A stretch of 64,000 nt of DNA from Streptomyces sp. NBC_00250 (GTDB taxonomy: Bacteria; Actinomycetota; Actinomycetes; Streptomycetales; Streptomycetaceae): NCBI RefSeq assembly GCF_036192275.1, contig NZ_CP108088.1, positions 1,426,001 through 1,490,000 of the forward strand, written 5' to 3'. Under the pieces are notes generated by a model. The model saw only the letters and a list, made by a program, of their open reading frames with translations. It had not been told where the DNA came from and made no database searches. Below are positions 1-8,747 of this stretch, in pieces. Made by a program: the position numbers and the translations under genes. Within the stretch, counting starts at the first letter, position 1; each line of letters begins with the position of its first letter.

Positions 1-1722
1 GCCGGGCGGCGCCCCGAGGACCTGCGCAGCCACCAGTGGTACGGCACCGACGGCCTCCGCTCCTTCAGCCACCGGGCCCGCACCCGGCAGCTCGGCTATC
101 TGCCCGAGGAGCACCTCGGCAAGCCGGTGATCGCGATCCTCAACACCTGGTCCGACATCAACCCCTGCCACGTCCATCTGCGCGACCGCGCCCAGGCCGT
201 GAAGCGGGGCGTGTGGCAGGCCGGCGGATTCCCGCTGGAGTTCCCGGTCTCCACCCTCTCGGAGACCTTCCAGAAGCCGACCCCGATGCTCTACCGCAAT
301 CTCCTCGCCCTGGAGACGGAGGAGCTGCTGCGCTCGTACCCGGTGGACGGGGCGGTGCTGATGGGCGGCTGCGACAAGACGACTCCCGCGCTGCTCATGG
401 GTGCGGCCTCGGTCGACCTGCCGACCGTGTTCGTCCCGGCGGGGCCGATGCTGCCGGGGCACTGGCGGGGCGAGACCCTCGGCTCCGGTACGGACATGTG
501 GAAGTACTGGGACGAGAAGCGGGCCGGGAACCTCGGCGACTGCGAGATGGCGGAGCTGGAGAGCGGCCTCGCCCGCTCCCCCGGGCACTGCATGACGATG
601 GGTACGGCGTCCACGCTGACCGCCGCCGCCGAGACGCTCGGCGTGACCGTGCCGGGCGCGTCCTCGGTGCCGGCGGTGGACTCGGGGCACGACCGGATGG
701 CCGCGGCCTCGGGGCTGCGGATCGTCGAACTCGTACGGCAGGACCTGCGGTTGTCGCGGATCCTGACGGGGGAGGCGTACGAGGACGCGGTCGCCGCGGT
801 GCTCGCGCTCGGCGGTTCGACCAACGCGGTCATCCATCTGATCGCGATGGCCGGGCGCTCGGGGGTGAAGCTGACGCTCGACGACTTCGACCGGATCGCG
901 CGGACGGTCCCGGTCCTCGCGAACCTGCGGCCGGGCGGGCGGTTCCTGATGGAGGACTTCCACTTCGCGGGCGGGATGCCGGGATTCCTCTCCCGGTTGA
1001 CCGACGTCCTGCACCTGGACCGGCCCACCGTCTCCCACGCCACCCTGCGGGAGCAGCTCGACGGGGCCCTCGTCCACGACGAGGAGGTGATCCGCGACCG
1101 TGCCAGGCCGCTGGCCGCCGAGGGAGGGGTGGCGGTGCTGCGCGGCAACCTCTGCCCCGACGGGGCGGTCATCAAGCACATCGCGGCCGAGCCGCGGCTG
1201 CTGAAGCACACCGGCCCCGCGGTCGTCTTCGAGGACTACCGGTCGATGCAGCGGACCATCGACGACCCGGCGCTCGGCATCACGCCCCAGCACGTGCTCG
1301 TGCTGCGCGGCGCGGGTCCCAAGGGCGGGCCCGGGATGCCGGAGTACGGCATGCTGCCCATCCCCCGGTACCTGCTGGAGCAGGGGGTTCGGGACATGGT
1401 GCGGATCTCCGACGCGCGGATGAGCGGGACGAGTTACGGGGCGTGTGTGCTGCACGTGGCGCCCGAGTCCCATGTCGGCGGCCCCCTTGCCCTCGTCCGT
1501 ACGGGCGATACGATCACCCTCGACGTCGCGGCACGCTCTCTCCGTCTGCACGTCACGGACGAGGAGCTGGACGTCCGACGGGCCGCGTGGACACCGCCGC
1601 CGGCCCGGTACGAGCGCGGCTACGGCGCGCTCTACATGGAGCAGATCTCCCAGGCCGACACGGGCTGCGACTTCGAGTTCCTGGCCAGGCCGGGAGCCAC
1701 TCCCGATCCGTACGCGGGCTGA
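1..1722 (+). CDS. IlvD/Edd-family sugar-acid dehydratase (5' end outside window)
   Basis: The frame is open from the first base and reads RSHQWYGTDGLRSFSHRAR straight away, so the start codon lies upstream of the window. The protein belongs to the Fe-S dihydroxy-acid/sugar-acid dehydratase family. Candidate cluster cysteines are visible in NPCH, GGCDKTTPA and GHCMTMGTAS. The N-terminal R-S-x-x-W-x-G pattern resembles L-arabinonate/pentonate dehydratases more than the branched-chain amino acid enzyme IlvD. By family it removes water from an aldonate to give a 2-keto-3-deoxy acid in the cytoplasm. Its position at the head of a pectin/arabinan cluster, near a Gfo/Idh/MocA dehydrogenase, fits a non-phosphorylative sugar-acid route. 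The exact substrate is inferred. Confidence 0.9.
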   Translation, partial: AGRRPEDLRSHQWYGTDGLRSFSHRARTRQLGYLPEEHLGKPVIAILNTWSDINPCHVHLRDRAQAVKRGVWQAGGFPLEFPVSTLSETFQKPTPMLYRNLLALETEELLRSYPVDGAVLMGGCDKTTPALLMGAASVDLPTVFVPAGPMLPGHWRGETLGSGTDMWKYWDEKRAGNLGDCEMAELESGLARSPGHCMTMGTASTLTAAAETLGVTVPGASSVPAVDSGHDRMAAASGLRIVELVRQDLRLSRILTGEAYEDAVAAVLALGGSTNAVIHLIAMAGRSGVKLTLDDFDRIARTVPVLANLRPGGRFLMEDFHFAGGMPGFLSRLTDVLHLDRPTVSHATLREQLDGALVHDEEVIRDRARPLAAEGGVAVLRGNLCPDGAVIKHIAAEPRLLKHTGPAVVFEDYRSMQRTIDDPALGITPQHVLVLRGAGPKGGPGMPEYGMLPIPRYLLEQGVRDMVRISDARMSGTSYGACVLHVAPESHVGGPLALVRTGDTITLDVAARSLRLHVTDEELDVRRAAWTPPPARYERGYGALYMEQISQADTGCDFEFLARPGATPDPYAG

Positions 1723-1789
1723 CACCCGCGCCCCACACCCGCCTCACAGCCCCTCCTCACACCTCCAGCTCCACCCGCCCCACCTTGTC

Positions 1790-1821
1790 CGAAATCTCGA
1801 ACGTCGTTCGCGAAGCGCTTC
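1790..1821. promoter_or_regulatory. Candidate operator region before the permease genes
   Basis: The 10-bp perfect palindrome GAAGCGCTTC is at 1812-1821, about 21 bp before the permease start. It matches the core of LacI-family operators elsewhere in this window. Directly upstream are CGAACGTCGTTCG (1798-1810, 5-bp arms) and CGAAATCTCGA (1790-1800); the latter closely resembles an element before the GH51 gene. Operator function is inferred from sequence and position. Confidence 0.55.
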
Positions 1822-1842
1822 ACCGAGAACGGAGCCGCCGTC

Positions 1843-2781
1843 ATGGCCTCAGCTGTGACCCCACCGCCCCGAGCCGTCACGGCACGGAGCCGCCGCCGCA
1901 CGGGAGCGACCCCCCGCCGACTGCCGTACCTGCTGATCGCCCCCGCCGGACTGCTGATGCTGGGCTTCATCGCCTACCCGGTGCTCAGCGTCTTCTACTA
2001 CAGCCTCCAGCACTACAACCCCACGAAGCCCTGGCGGAACGGCTTCGCCGGCCTGGACAACTTCACCCGGATCTTCACGGACGACCCGCGGTTCTGGGGC
2101 ACGTTGACCTTCAGCCTCAAGTGGGTCGTCGTCGAGGTGACGCTCCAGCTCCTCTTCGGTCTCGCGCTCGCCCTCATCGTGAACCAGACCTTCGTCGGCC
2201 GCGCCCTGGGCCGGGCCCTCGTCTTCTCCCCGTGGGCCGTCTCCGGGGTGCTCACCTCCGCGATCTGGGTGCTGCTCTACAACTCCCAGACCGGCATCAG
2301 CCGTTATCTGGCGGACATGGGCGTCGGCACGTACGGCACGTCCTGGCTCTCCGACACCGCGACCGTCTTCCCGGCGGCGATCATCGCCGACCTCTGGCGC
2401 GGGGTGCCCTTCTTCGCCATCCTCATCCTGGCCGACCTCCAGTCCGTACCGAAGGACCTGTACGAGGCGGCCGAGGTCGACGGGGCGGGCCGGGTCCGCC
2501 AGTTCGTCCACATCACCTTGCCGCACATCCGGGACGCGATCGTCCTGTCCACGCTGCTGCGCGCGGTCTGGGAGTTCAACAACGTCGACCTGCTGTACAC
2601 GCTGACCGGCGGCGGCCCCGCGGGCGAGACGACCACCCTGCCGCTGTACATCGCCCACACCAGCGTCGACGCCCACAACTTCGGATACGCCTCCGCCCTC
2701 ACCACGGTGGCGTTCGTGATCCTTCTCTTCTGCTCGATGGTCTATCTGCGCCTGAGCAAGTTCGGAGGCGACGGCAAGTGA
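1843..2781 (+). CDS. Sugar ABC transporter permease (MalF/UgpA type)
   Basis: A 312-aa integral membrane protein. A basic N-terminus is followed by a first hydrophobic span (about residues 27-47) and several more. The cytoplasmic EAA loop DLYEAAEVDGAGRVRQF sits about two-thirds along, where it would dock an ATPase. It pairs with the permease directly downstream (GTGA overlap) as the two membrane subunits of a CUT1 carbohydrate importer. No ATPase gene is nearby, so a shared MsiK-type ATPase is expected. The likely cognate binding lipoprotein is encoded at 7407-8747, unusually several enzyme genes downstream. Substrate is inferred from context to be a pectin-derived oligosaccharide or uronide. 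Confidence 0.92.
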   Translation: MASAVTPPPRAVTARSRRRTGATPRRLPYLLIAPAGLLMLGFIAYPVLSVFYYSLQHYNPTKPWRNGFAGLDNFTRIFTDDPRFWGTLTFSLKWVVVEVTLQLLFGLALALIVNQTFVGRALGRALVFSPWAVSGVLTSAIWVLLYNSQTGISRYLADMGVGTYGTSWLSDTATVFPAAIIADLWRGVPFFAILILADLQSVPKDLYEAAEVDGAGRVRQFVHITLPHIRDAIVLSTLLRAVWEFNNVDLLYTLTGGGPAGETTTLPLYIAHTSVDAHNFGYASALTTVAFVILLFCSMVYLRLSKFGGDGK

Positions 2782-3698
2782 CAGCCGAGTCCACCCTGAG
2801 CCCGGCCCCGGCCGACGTGACCCCGTCCCGGGCCGCGCAACCGCCCGACCGGACCCCGCCCTCCGCCGCCCGCGCCAGGCGCAGGGCCTGGGACGAGGTG
2901 CCCCGCTGGCAGATCTATCTGCCCCTCGGGATCTACCTCCTCTTCACCCTGATCCCCTTCTACTGGATCCTGCTCTTCGCCGTACGTCCCGCCGGCTCCA
3001 CCTCCCTGCTGCCCTGGCCGATGACGACGGCGCACTTCGAGAAGGTCTGGAACGAGCGGAGCTTCGGCGTCTTCTTCCAGAACAGCCTGCTCATCGGTGT
3101 CGCCGTGCTCATCAGCACCACCGTCGTCGCCCTGGCCGGCGGTTACGCGCTGGCCCGCTTCGACTTCAAGATCAAGAAGGGCTTCATGCTGGCCCTGCTC
3201 TGCTCGCAGTTCGTGCCGGGCGCCCTGCTCCTCGTCCCGCTGTTCCAGATCTTCGCCGAGCTCAAGATGATCAACTCGCTCGGCAGTGTGATCATCGCCG
3301 AGACCGTCTTCCAGCTCCCGCTGTCGATGATCCTCATCAGCGGCTTCATCAGGAATGTGCCGTACTCCCTGGAGGAGGCGGCCTGGGTGGACGGCTGCAA
3401 CCGCTTCTCCGCCTTCCGGATCGTGGTCCTCCCGCTGCTCCGGCCCGGACTGGTCGCCGTCGGCTCCTTCGCCTTCGTGCACGCCTGGAACCACTTCCTC
3501 TTCGCCCTGATGTTCCTCAGCAGCCAGGACAAGCAGACGATCCCGGTCGGCCTCAACACCCTCATGGGCGCCGACAGCGTCGACCTCGGGGCGCTCGCCG
3601 CGGGCGGCGTCATCGCCGCCGTGCCCGTCGTCATCGTCTTCGCCTTCATCCAGAAGTGGCTGGTCACCGGCTTCAGCGCCGGGGCGGTGAAGGGATGA
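2778..3698 (+). CDS. Sugar ABC transporter permease (MalG/UgpE type)
   Basis: A 306-aa second membrane subunit. The GTG start at 2778 overlaps the TGA of the preceding permease (GTGA), indicating translational coupling. A proline/arginine-rich N-terminal tail of about 40 residues precedes the first membrane segment (IYLPLGIYLLFTLIPFYWIL). The EAA motif is SLEEAAWVDGCNRFSAF. The C-terminus GFSAGAVKG is typical of MalG-like permeases. Together with the upstream gene it forms the channel of a binding-protein-dependent sugar importer. Confidence 0.92.
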   Translation: MTAESTLSPAPADVTPSRAAQPPDRTPPSAARARRRAWDEVPRWQIYLPLGIYLLFTLIPFYWILLFAVRPAGSTSLLPWPMTTAHFEKVWNERSFGVFFQNSLLIGVAVLISTTVVALAGGYALARFDFKIKKGFMLALLCSQFVPGALLLVPLFQIFAELKMINSLGSVIIAETVFQLPLSMILISGFIRNVPYSLEEAAWVDGCNRFSAFRIVVLPLLRPGLVAVGSFAFVHAWNHFLFALMFLSSQDKQTIPVGLNTLMGADSVDLGALAAGGVIAAVPVVIVFAFIQKWLVTGFSAGAVKG

Positions 3699-3742
3699 AC
3701 GGGGCCGTCGGCATCAGCACAGCACGCACGAACAGGGAAGAC

Positions 3743-4909
3743 ATGAACACCGTACGCACCACCCCGCCGCCGGTCGTCCTCGCCGGCGCCCGCGGCCACG
3801 GCCGCAGCCACCTCCTCAACATCCGCCGCCTCGAAGAGCAGGGGCTCGTCCGCCTCGCCGGGGTCTGCGAGCTGCGCCCGCTCGACGCGGACGAGCTCGA
3901 CGGCATCGGAGACCCGGCGCAGTCCGCCGACTTCGAGGAGCTCCTCGCCTCCACCGGCGCCCGCATCGTCGTGCTCAGCACCCCCATCCAGACCCACACC
4001 GACATGACGCTCGCCGCCGCCCGGCACGGGGCGCACATCCTCCTGGAGAAGCCGCCCGCCCCCTCGTTCGCCGAGTTCCGCAGGATGGCCGACGGGGTCG
4101 AGGCGGCCGGGGTGGCCTGCCAGATCGGTTTCCAGTCGCTGGGCTCGCATGCCGTGCCCGCGATCCGCCGCATGGTCGAGGAGGGCGCGATCGGCGAGCT
4201 CCTCGGCGTCGGCGCGGCCGGCGCCTGGGTCCGTGACGAGGCCTACTTCCGGCGCGCCCCCTGGGCGGGCCACCGGAGGCTCGGCGGGGTCGACGTCGTC
4301 GACGGGGCGCTCACCAACCCCCTCGCCCACGCCGTCGCCACGGCGCTCGCACTGTCCGGCTCCACCCGGGCCGAGGACGTCGAGCACATCGAGACCGAGC
4401 TGCTGCACGCCCACGCCATCGAGTCGGACGACACCTCGGCGGTACGGGTCGTCACCTCGGCCGGCACCCAGGTCACGGTCGCGGCGACGCTCTGTGCCGA
4501 GAGGTCCTCGGAGCCGTACGTGATCGTCCACGGCAGCCAGGGCCGGATCACCTTCTGGTACCGGCAGGACCGGGTGCTCGTGCAGCGCGCCGGGCACGGC
4601 CCGGTGGAGACCGAGTACGGCCGCACCGACCTCCTGGAGAACCTCGTCGCGCACGTCACGGAAGGCGAGCCGCTGTGGGTCCCGCCCGCGGCCACCGGCG
4701 CGTTCATGCGGGTCGTCGAGGCCGTACGGACGGCTCCCGACCCGCTGGAGATACCCGCCGCGCACTGGCACGCCGAGCCCGGCGAGAGCGCGCCGCGCCG
4801 GGTCGTCGACGGCGTCGACGCCCTGGTGGACGCCAGTGCCGACGAACTGAGCCTGTTCTCCGAACTCGGCGCCCCCTGGGCTCCGTCGACCCGGGCGGAG
4901 GCCCGATGA
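3743..4909 (+). CDS. Gfo/Idh/MocA-family oxidoreductase
   Basis: About 388 aa. The N-terminal Rossmann strand and glycine motif (VVLAGARGHGRSH) binds NAD(P), and the EKPPAP segment carries the family's conserved E-K-P lysine. The C-terminal half is the alpha/beta substrate domain. Such enzymes oxidise or reduce a sugar hydroxyl or carbonyl. ATG 3743 is chosen because AGGGAAG lies a few bases before it and the Rossmann strand starts soon after. ATG 3695, overlapping the permease stop, would add 16 residues and is a real alternative. It is followed by an ATGA overlap with the DUF6807 gene, a pairing suggesting both act on the same imported sugar. The substrate is unknown. Confidence 0.87.
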   Translation: MNTVRTTPPPVVLAGARGHGRSHLLNIRRLEEQGLVRLAGVCELRPLDADELDGIGDPAQSADFEELLASTGARIVVLSTPIQTHTDMTLAAARHGAHILLEKPPAPSFAEFRRMADGVEAAGVACQIGFQSLGSHAVPAIRRMVEEGAIGELLGVGAAGAWVRDEAYFRRAPWAGHRRLGGVDVVDGALTNPLAHAVATALALSGSTRAEDVEHIETELLHAHAIESDDTSAVRVVTSAGTQVTVAATLCAERSSEPYVIVHGSQGRITFWYRQDRVLVQRAGHGPVETEYGRTDLLENLVAHVTEGEPLWVPPAATGAFMRVVEAVRTAPDPLEIPAAHWHAEPGESAPRRVVDGVDALVDASADELSLFSELGAPWAPSTRAEAR

Positions 4910-5757
4910 ACCCCGAGCCGTCGACGGTCCTGCGCTGCGCGGGCGTCACCGTCGCCCGCTGCACGACCCGGCCCGACCTCGCCCTCGACCACTCCCCGCG
5001 GCCGTACCTGCACCCGGTGACCACCCTGGCCGGGCGCCCGGTGACCGAGACGGCGCCCGAGGACCATCCGCACCACCTCGGCGCGGGCGTCGCCGTGCCC
5101 GACGTCGCCGGCCACAACTTCTGGGGCGGGCGCACCTTCGTGCGCGACCGCGGCTCGGTCGAGCTCGACAACCACGGGGTGCAGCGGCACGACGGGTTCA
5201 AGCTGTGCGACCCGGACGGCTTCGTGGAGGAGCTGACCTGGACGGCCGGGGGCGAGCGGCTGCTCCGCGAGCACCGTACGGTGGCGGCCACCGCGCTCAC
5301 CGAGACCGCCTGGGCGCTCGACCTCACCTTCTCCCTCACCAATGTGTCCGGCCGTGACCTGTCGATCGGCAGTCCCGCGACGAACGGCCGGCCGGGCGCG
5401 GCGTACGGCGGCTTCTTCTGGCGCGCGCCGAAGGAGACGAAGGCGCCGGTGGTGTTCGGGGCGGCTGCGGGCGCGGACGGCGAGGAGGCGGTGCACGGGG
5501 TCCGCTCGGACTGGGTGGCGCTCGTGGGCGGCGGCTGGACCCTGGTGTTCGCCGGGGCGACGGCCCGGACCCGTGAGGACCCGTGGTTCGTCCGGGCGGC
5601 CGAGTACCCGGGGGTCGGTTCCTCGCTCGCCCATGACGGGCGTCTTCCGGTGACGGCCGGCGAGACCTTCGTACGGCGAGTGGTGACCGTCGTCGCCGAC
5701 GGCCGCCTCGACCGGGGCGAGGCTGCGACCCTGGTCCGCAAGGCGGTGACGTCGTGA
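4906..5757 (+). CDS. DUF6807 (PmoA-like) family protein
   Basis: A 283-aa protein without a signal peptide. The His-rich core DHSPRPYLHPV, EDHPHHLG, GHNFWGG and NHGVQRHD is typical of DUF6807 proteins, which are often annotated 'PmoA family' although unrelated in function to methane monooxygenase. The clustered histidines suggest a metal or sugar-binding site. It overlaps the Gfo/Idh/MocA gene by ATGA and the GH43 gene by GTGA, so the three are probably co-translated. The biochemical role is not known; involvement in handling an oxidised sugar intermediate is an inference from the gene pair. Confidence 0.8.
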   Translation: MNPEPSTVLRCAGVTVARCTTRPDLALDHSPRPYLHPVTTLAGRPVTETAPEDHPHHLGAGVAVPDVAGHNFWGGRTFVRDRGSVELDNHGVQRHDGFKLCDPDGFVEELTWTAGGERLLREHRTVAATALTETAWALDLTFSLTNVSGRDLSIGSPATNGRPGAAYGGFFWRAPKETKAPVVFGAAAGADGEEAVHGVRSDWVALVGGGWTLVFAGATARTREDPWFVRAAEYPGVGSSLAHDGRLPVTAGETFVRRVVTVVADGRLDRGEAATLVRKAVTS

Positions 5758-7307
5758 CGGGGGCCGGTGCGGTCACGGCCACCGGGGACCTCGGTGACGG
5801 CACGTACCGCAACCCCGTCCTCGCCGCCGACTGGTCCGACCCCGACGTGGTCCGGGTCGGCGAGGACTACCACCTGACGGCGTCCAGCTTCGGCCGCGCG
5901 CCCGGCCTGCCGCTGCTGCACTCCCGGGACCTGGTCAACTGGACGCTCGTCGGCCACGCCCTGGAGCGGCTCGAACCGGCTGCCGCGTTCACGGAGCCCC
6001 GGCACGACCGGGGGGTGTGGGCGCCCTCGTTCCGGCACCACGACGGCCGGTTCTGGATCTTCTGGGGTGACCCCGACCACGGGATCTTCCAGGTCAACGC
6101 CCCTTCCGTACGCGGCCCGTGGACGGCCCCGCACCTGGTGAAGGCGGGCAGGGGTCTGATCGACGCCTGCCCGCTGTGGGACGAGGAGTCGGGCGAGGCG
6201 TATCTCGTGCACGCCTGGGCCAAGTCCCGCGCGGGGTTCAACAACCGGCTCACCGGGCACCGGATGAGCCCGGACGGCACGAAGGTGCTGGACGAGGGCC
6301 GGGTCCTCGTCGACGCCGACCGGATACCGGGCTGGTTCACCCTGGAGGGCCCGAAGCTGTACCGGCACGACGGCTGGTTCTGGATCCTCGCGCCGGCCGG
6401 GGGCGTGGCCACCGGCTGGCAGGGCGCGCTCCGGTCGCGGTCCTTCTTCGGCCCGTACGAGGAGCGGACCGTCCTCGCGCAGGGCGACACCGACGTCAAC
6501 GGCCCCCACCAGGGCGGCTGGGTGCGCACCCAGCGCGGCGAGGACTGGTTCCTGCACTTCCAGCGGTCGGGCGCGCACGGCCGGCTCGTCCATCTCCAGC
6601 CGATGCGCTGGGACGCGGACGGCTGGCCCGTGCTCGGCGCCGGGGGTGCCCCGGTCCGGGTCCACCGCAAGCCGGACCTGCCGGAGCAGCCGCCCGCGCG
6701 GCCGGCGGTGGACGACACCTTTCCCGGCGGGCGGTTCGGCCGCCAGTGGCAGTGGACCGCCAACCCGGGCGAGGGCTGGGCCAGTCAGCACTCGGGCGAC
6801 GGGCTGCGGCTCGGCTGTGTGCGGACGGACCGGCTCGGCGACCTCCGGAGCGTGCCGCACGTCCTCACCCAGCGGCTGCCCGCCGGGGCCGTGGCCGTCG
6901 AGGTCGGGCTGCGGCTCGACTCCGAGGCGGCCGGGGCCCGCGCGGGGCTCGTCGTCCTGGGGGACGCGTACGCGTGGATCGGCCTGGAGCGCGCCCCGGA
7001 CGGCACGGCCCGGCTCGTGCACCGTTTCGCCCCGGCCGACGCGGAGCACGAACGGGACGCGGCGCACTCCCGGCCGGTCACCGGGGACCGGGTCCTGCTC
7101 CGGATCGAGGTCACGGCGGACGCGCGCTGCCGCTTCTCGTACACCACCGACGACACAGCTGACGGTCCGGTCCGGCTCGGACCGGAGTTCGCCGCCACTC
7201 CCTGGCGCTGGGTCGGCGCCCTGCTCGGTCTGTTCGCCGGGGCGCCGGAGGGTGCGGGACACGCCGGGACGGCCGTGTTCTCCGCCTTCCGCGTCACCGC
7301 CGTCTGA
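5754..7307 (+). CDS. Glycoside hydrolase family 43 (beta-xylosidase/arabinofuranosidase type)
   Basis: A 517-aa protein starting at a GTG that overlaps the previous stop. The five-bladed propeller begins with YRNPVLAADWSDPDVV; Asp29 is the probable catalytic base and Glu198 (TLEGPKLY) the probable acid. Repeated blades follow (HSRDLVNWTLVGHAL, DGRFWIFWGD). From about residue 315 there is a C-terminal beta-sandwich of the type found in two-domain GH43 enzymes (DDTFPGG to the end). With no signal peptide it should act in the cytoplasm on imported arabino-, xylo- or galacto-oligomers. The specificity is not readable from sequence alone. Confidence 0.9.
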   Translation: MTGAGAVTATGDLGDGTYRNPVLAADWSDPDVVRVGEDYHLTASSFGRAPGLPLLHSRDLVNWTLVGHALERLEPAAAFTEPRHDRGVWAPSFRHHDGRFWIFWGDPDHGIFQVNAPSVRGPWTAPHLVKAGRGLIDACPLWDEESGEAYLVHAWAKSRAGFNNRLTGHRMSPDGTKVLDEGRVLVDADRIPGWFTLEGPKLYRHDGWFWILAPAGGVATGWQGALRSRSFFGPYEERTVLAQGDTDVNGPHQGGWVRTQRGEDWFLHFQRSGAHGRLVHLQPMRWDADGWPVLGAGGAPVRVHRKPDLPEQPPARPAVDDTFPGGRFGRQWQWTANPGEGWASQHSGDGLRLGCVRTDRLGDLRSVPHVLTQRLPAGAVAVEVGLRLDSEAAGARAGLVVLGDAYAWIGLERAPDGTARLVHRFAPADAEHERDAAHSRPVTGDRVLLRIEVTADARCRFSYTTDDTADGPVRLGPEFAATPWRWVGALLGLFAGAPEGAGHAGTAVFSAFRVTAV

Positions 7308-7406
7308 GGGCCCCGCCCGCCGGGCGCGCTCCGATGCGCCCCCTGAAACTCCCCCACGTCCCATCCCCGAAAGTCCCCGCAACACCCCGAGAGAAGAGAG
7401 CCGACG

Positions 7407-8747
7407 ATGACCATCTTCCCCGGCGGACGGCGCAGAGCCGCCCTCGCCCTCGCCCTGTCCTCCGTCCTCGCACTGACCGCCACCGCCTGCGGTGACGACG
7501 GCAGCGGCGGGGGCGGCGACAAGGGCACCGAGGGATCGGGCAAGGGCAAGATCACCTTCTGGGACAACAACGGCGGTGTCCGCACCGACGTCTGGAAGGA
7601 GATCATCGCGGACTTCGAGAAGGCGAACCCCGACATCGACGTCGAGTACGTCGGGATCGCCTCCAAGGAGGTCCAGTCGAAGTACGACACCGCGATCCAG
7701 GGCGACGGCCTGCCGGACGTGGGCGGCGTCGGCGCGGCGATGCTCGCCGGAATCGCCGCGCAGAACGCCCTGGAGCCGCTGGACGCCCGGATCGAGGACA
7801 GCGCGCTCAAGGGCAGGCTCAACGCCGGCATGGTCGCGAGCGTGAAGGCGGCGGGCGGGCAGGACAAGCTGTTCACCGTCCCCACCTCCGCGAGCAACGG
7901 CGTGCTCTACTACCGCACCGACCTGTTCAAGGCGGCCGGGCTGCAGGAGCCCACCACCTGGTCGAAGTTCTACGCGGCGGCGGAGAAGCTGACCGCCACC
8001 GACAAGAACCGTTTCGGCTACACGATCCGCGGCGGCGCGGGCTCGATCGCACAGGCCCTGGACGCCATGTACGGCCAGAGCGGCATCACGAGCTTCTGGA
8101 ACGGCGACAAGACCACCGTCAACGATCCGAAGAACGTGGCGGCGCTGGAGAAGTACGCCGGCCTGTTCAAGAAGACCACCCCGGCCGCCGACGTCAACAA
8201 CGACTTCACCAAGATGGTCGCGCAGTGGGACAGCGGCCAGATCGGCATGCTGAACCACAACCTGGGCTCCTACCAGGACCACGTGAAGGCGCTCGGCACC
8301 GACAAGTTCCGGGGCATCCCCAACCCGACCCTGGACGACGGCACCCGTGTGCAGGTCTCCAACCCGGTCGACGGCCTCGGGCTCTTCTCCTCCAGCAAGA
8401 ACAAGGCCGCCGCCTGGAAGTTCATCGAGTTCGCGGCCTCGCACGCCTCCAACAGCAAGTGGAACAAGTCGGCCGGCGCCATCCCCGCCAACACGGAGGC
8501 CGCCCAGGACCCGTGGCTCCAGGAGGCGGAGCCGACCAAGCTCGGCGCCGAGGTCCTCTTCAGCGGCAAGGCCACGATCGTGGAGCTGCCGTACTACCTG
8601 CCGGACTGGAACACGATCTCCAAGGCCGAGAACGAGCCGGGCTTCCAGAAGGTCCTGCTCGGTACGTCCGGCGCCAAGGAGTTCCTCGACCACCTGGCCG
8701 AGCAGCTGAACGCGGCGCAGGCCGAATGGAAGCAGCAGAACCAGTGA
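7407..8747 (+). CDS. Extracellular sugar-binding lipoprotein of ABC importer
   Basis: A 446-aa protein. A basic n-region (GGRRRAALALAL) and lipobox LTATAC place the lipidated cysteine at residue 28, followed by a Gly/Ser/Asp-rich spacer. The rest is a type-2 periplasmic-binding fold of the SBP_bac_1 (CUT1) family (ITFWDNNGGVRTDVW, IIADFEKANPDIDVEYV). It should capture an oligosaccharide at the membrane surface and deliver it to the permeases at 1843-3698. About 100 bp of untranslated sequence precedes it and AGAAGAGAG supplies a ribosome site, so it may also have its own promoter. Its stop overlaps the acetylesterase start (GTGA). Confidence 0.92.
   Translation: MTIFPGGRRRAALALALSSVLALTATACGDDGSGGGGDKGTEGSGKGKITFWDNNGGVRTDVWKEIIADFEKANPDIDVEYVGIASKEVQSKYDTAIQGDGLPDVGGVGAAMLAGIAAQNALEPLDARIEDSALKGRLNAGMVASVKAAGGQDKLFTVPTSASNGVLYYRTDLFKAAGLQEPTTWSKFYAAAEKLTATDKNRFGYTIRGGAGSIAQALDAMYGQSGITSFWNGDKTTVNDPKNVAALEKYAGLFKKTTPAADVNNDFTKMVAQWDSGQIGMLNHNLGSYQDHVKALGTDKFRGIPNPTLDDGTRVQVSNPVDGLGLFSSSKNKAAAWKFIEFAASHASNSKWNKSAGAIPANTEAAQDPWLQEAEPTKLGAEVLFSGKATIVELPYYLPDWNTISKAENEPGFQKVLLGTSGAKEFLDHLAEQLNAAQAEWKQQNQ

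Noticed and set aside
36..2777. Upstream extension of the second permease frame through the dehydratase and first permease
   Set aside because: The sequence before 2778 is Arg/Pro-rich shadow of the other frame. Recognisable permease sequence begins only at GTG 2778.
4704..8693. A 1,329-codon open frame on the minus strand
   Set aside because: It lies opposite five well-supported plus-strand genes, is low in complexity and full of Arg, Gly and Pro, and shows no domain. Such long antisense frames are a normal by-product of high third-position GC.
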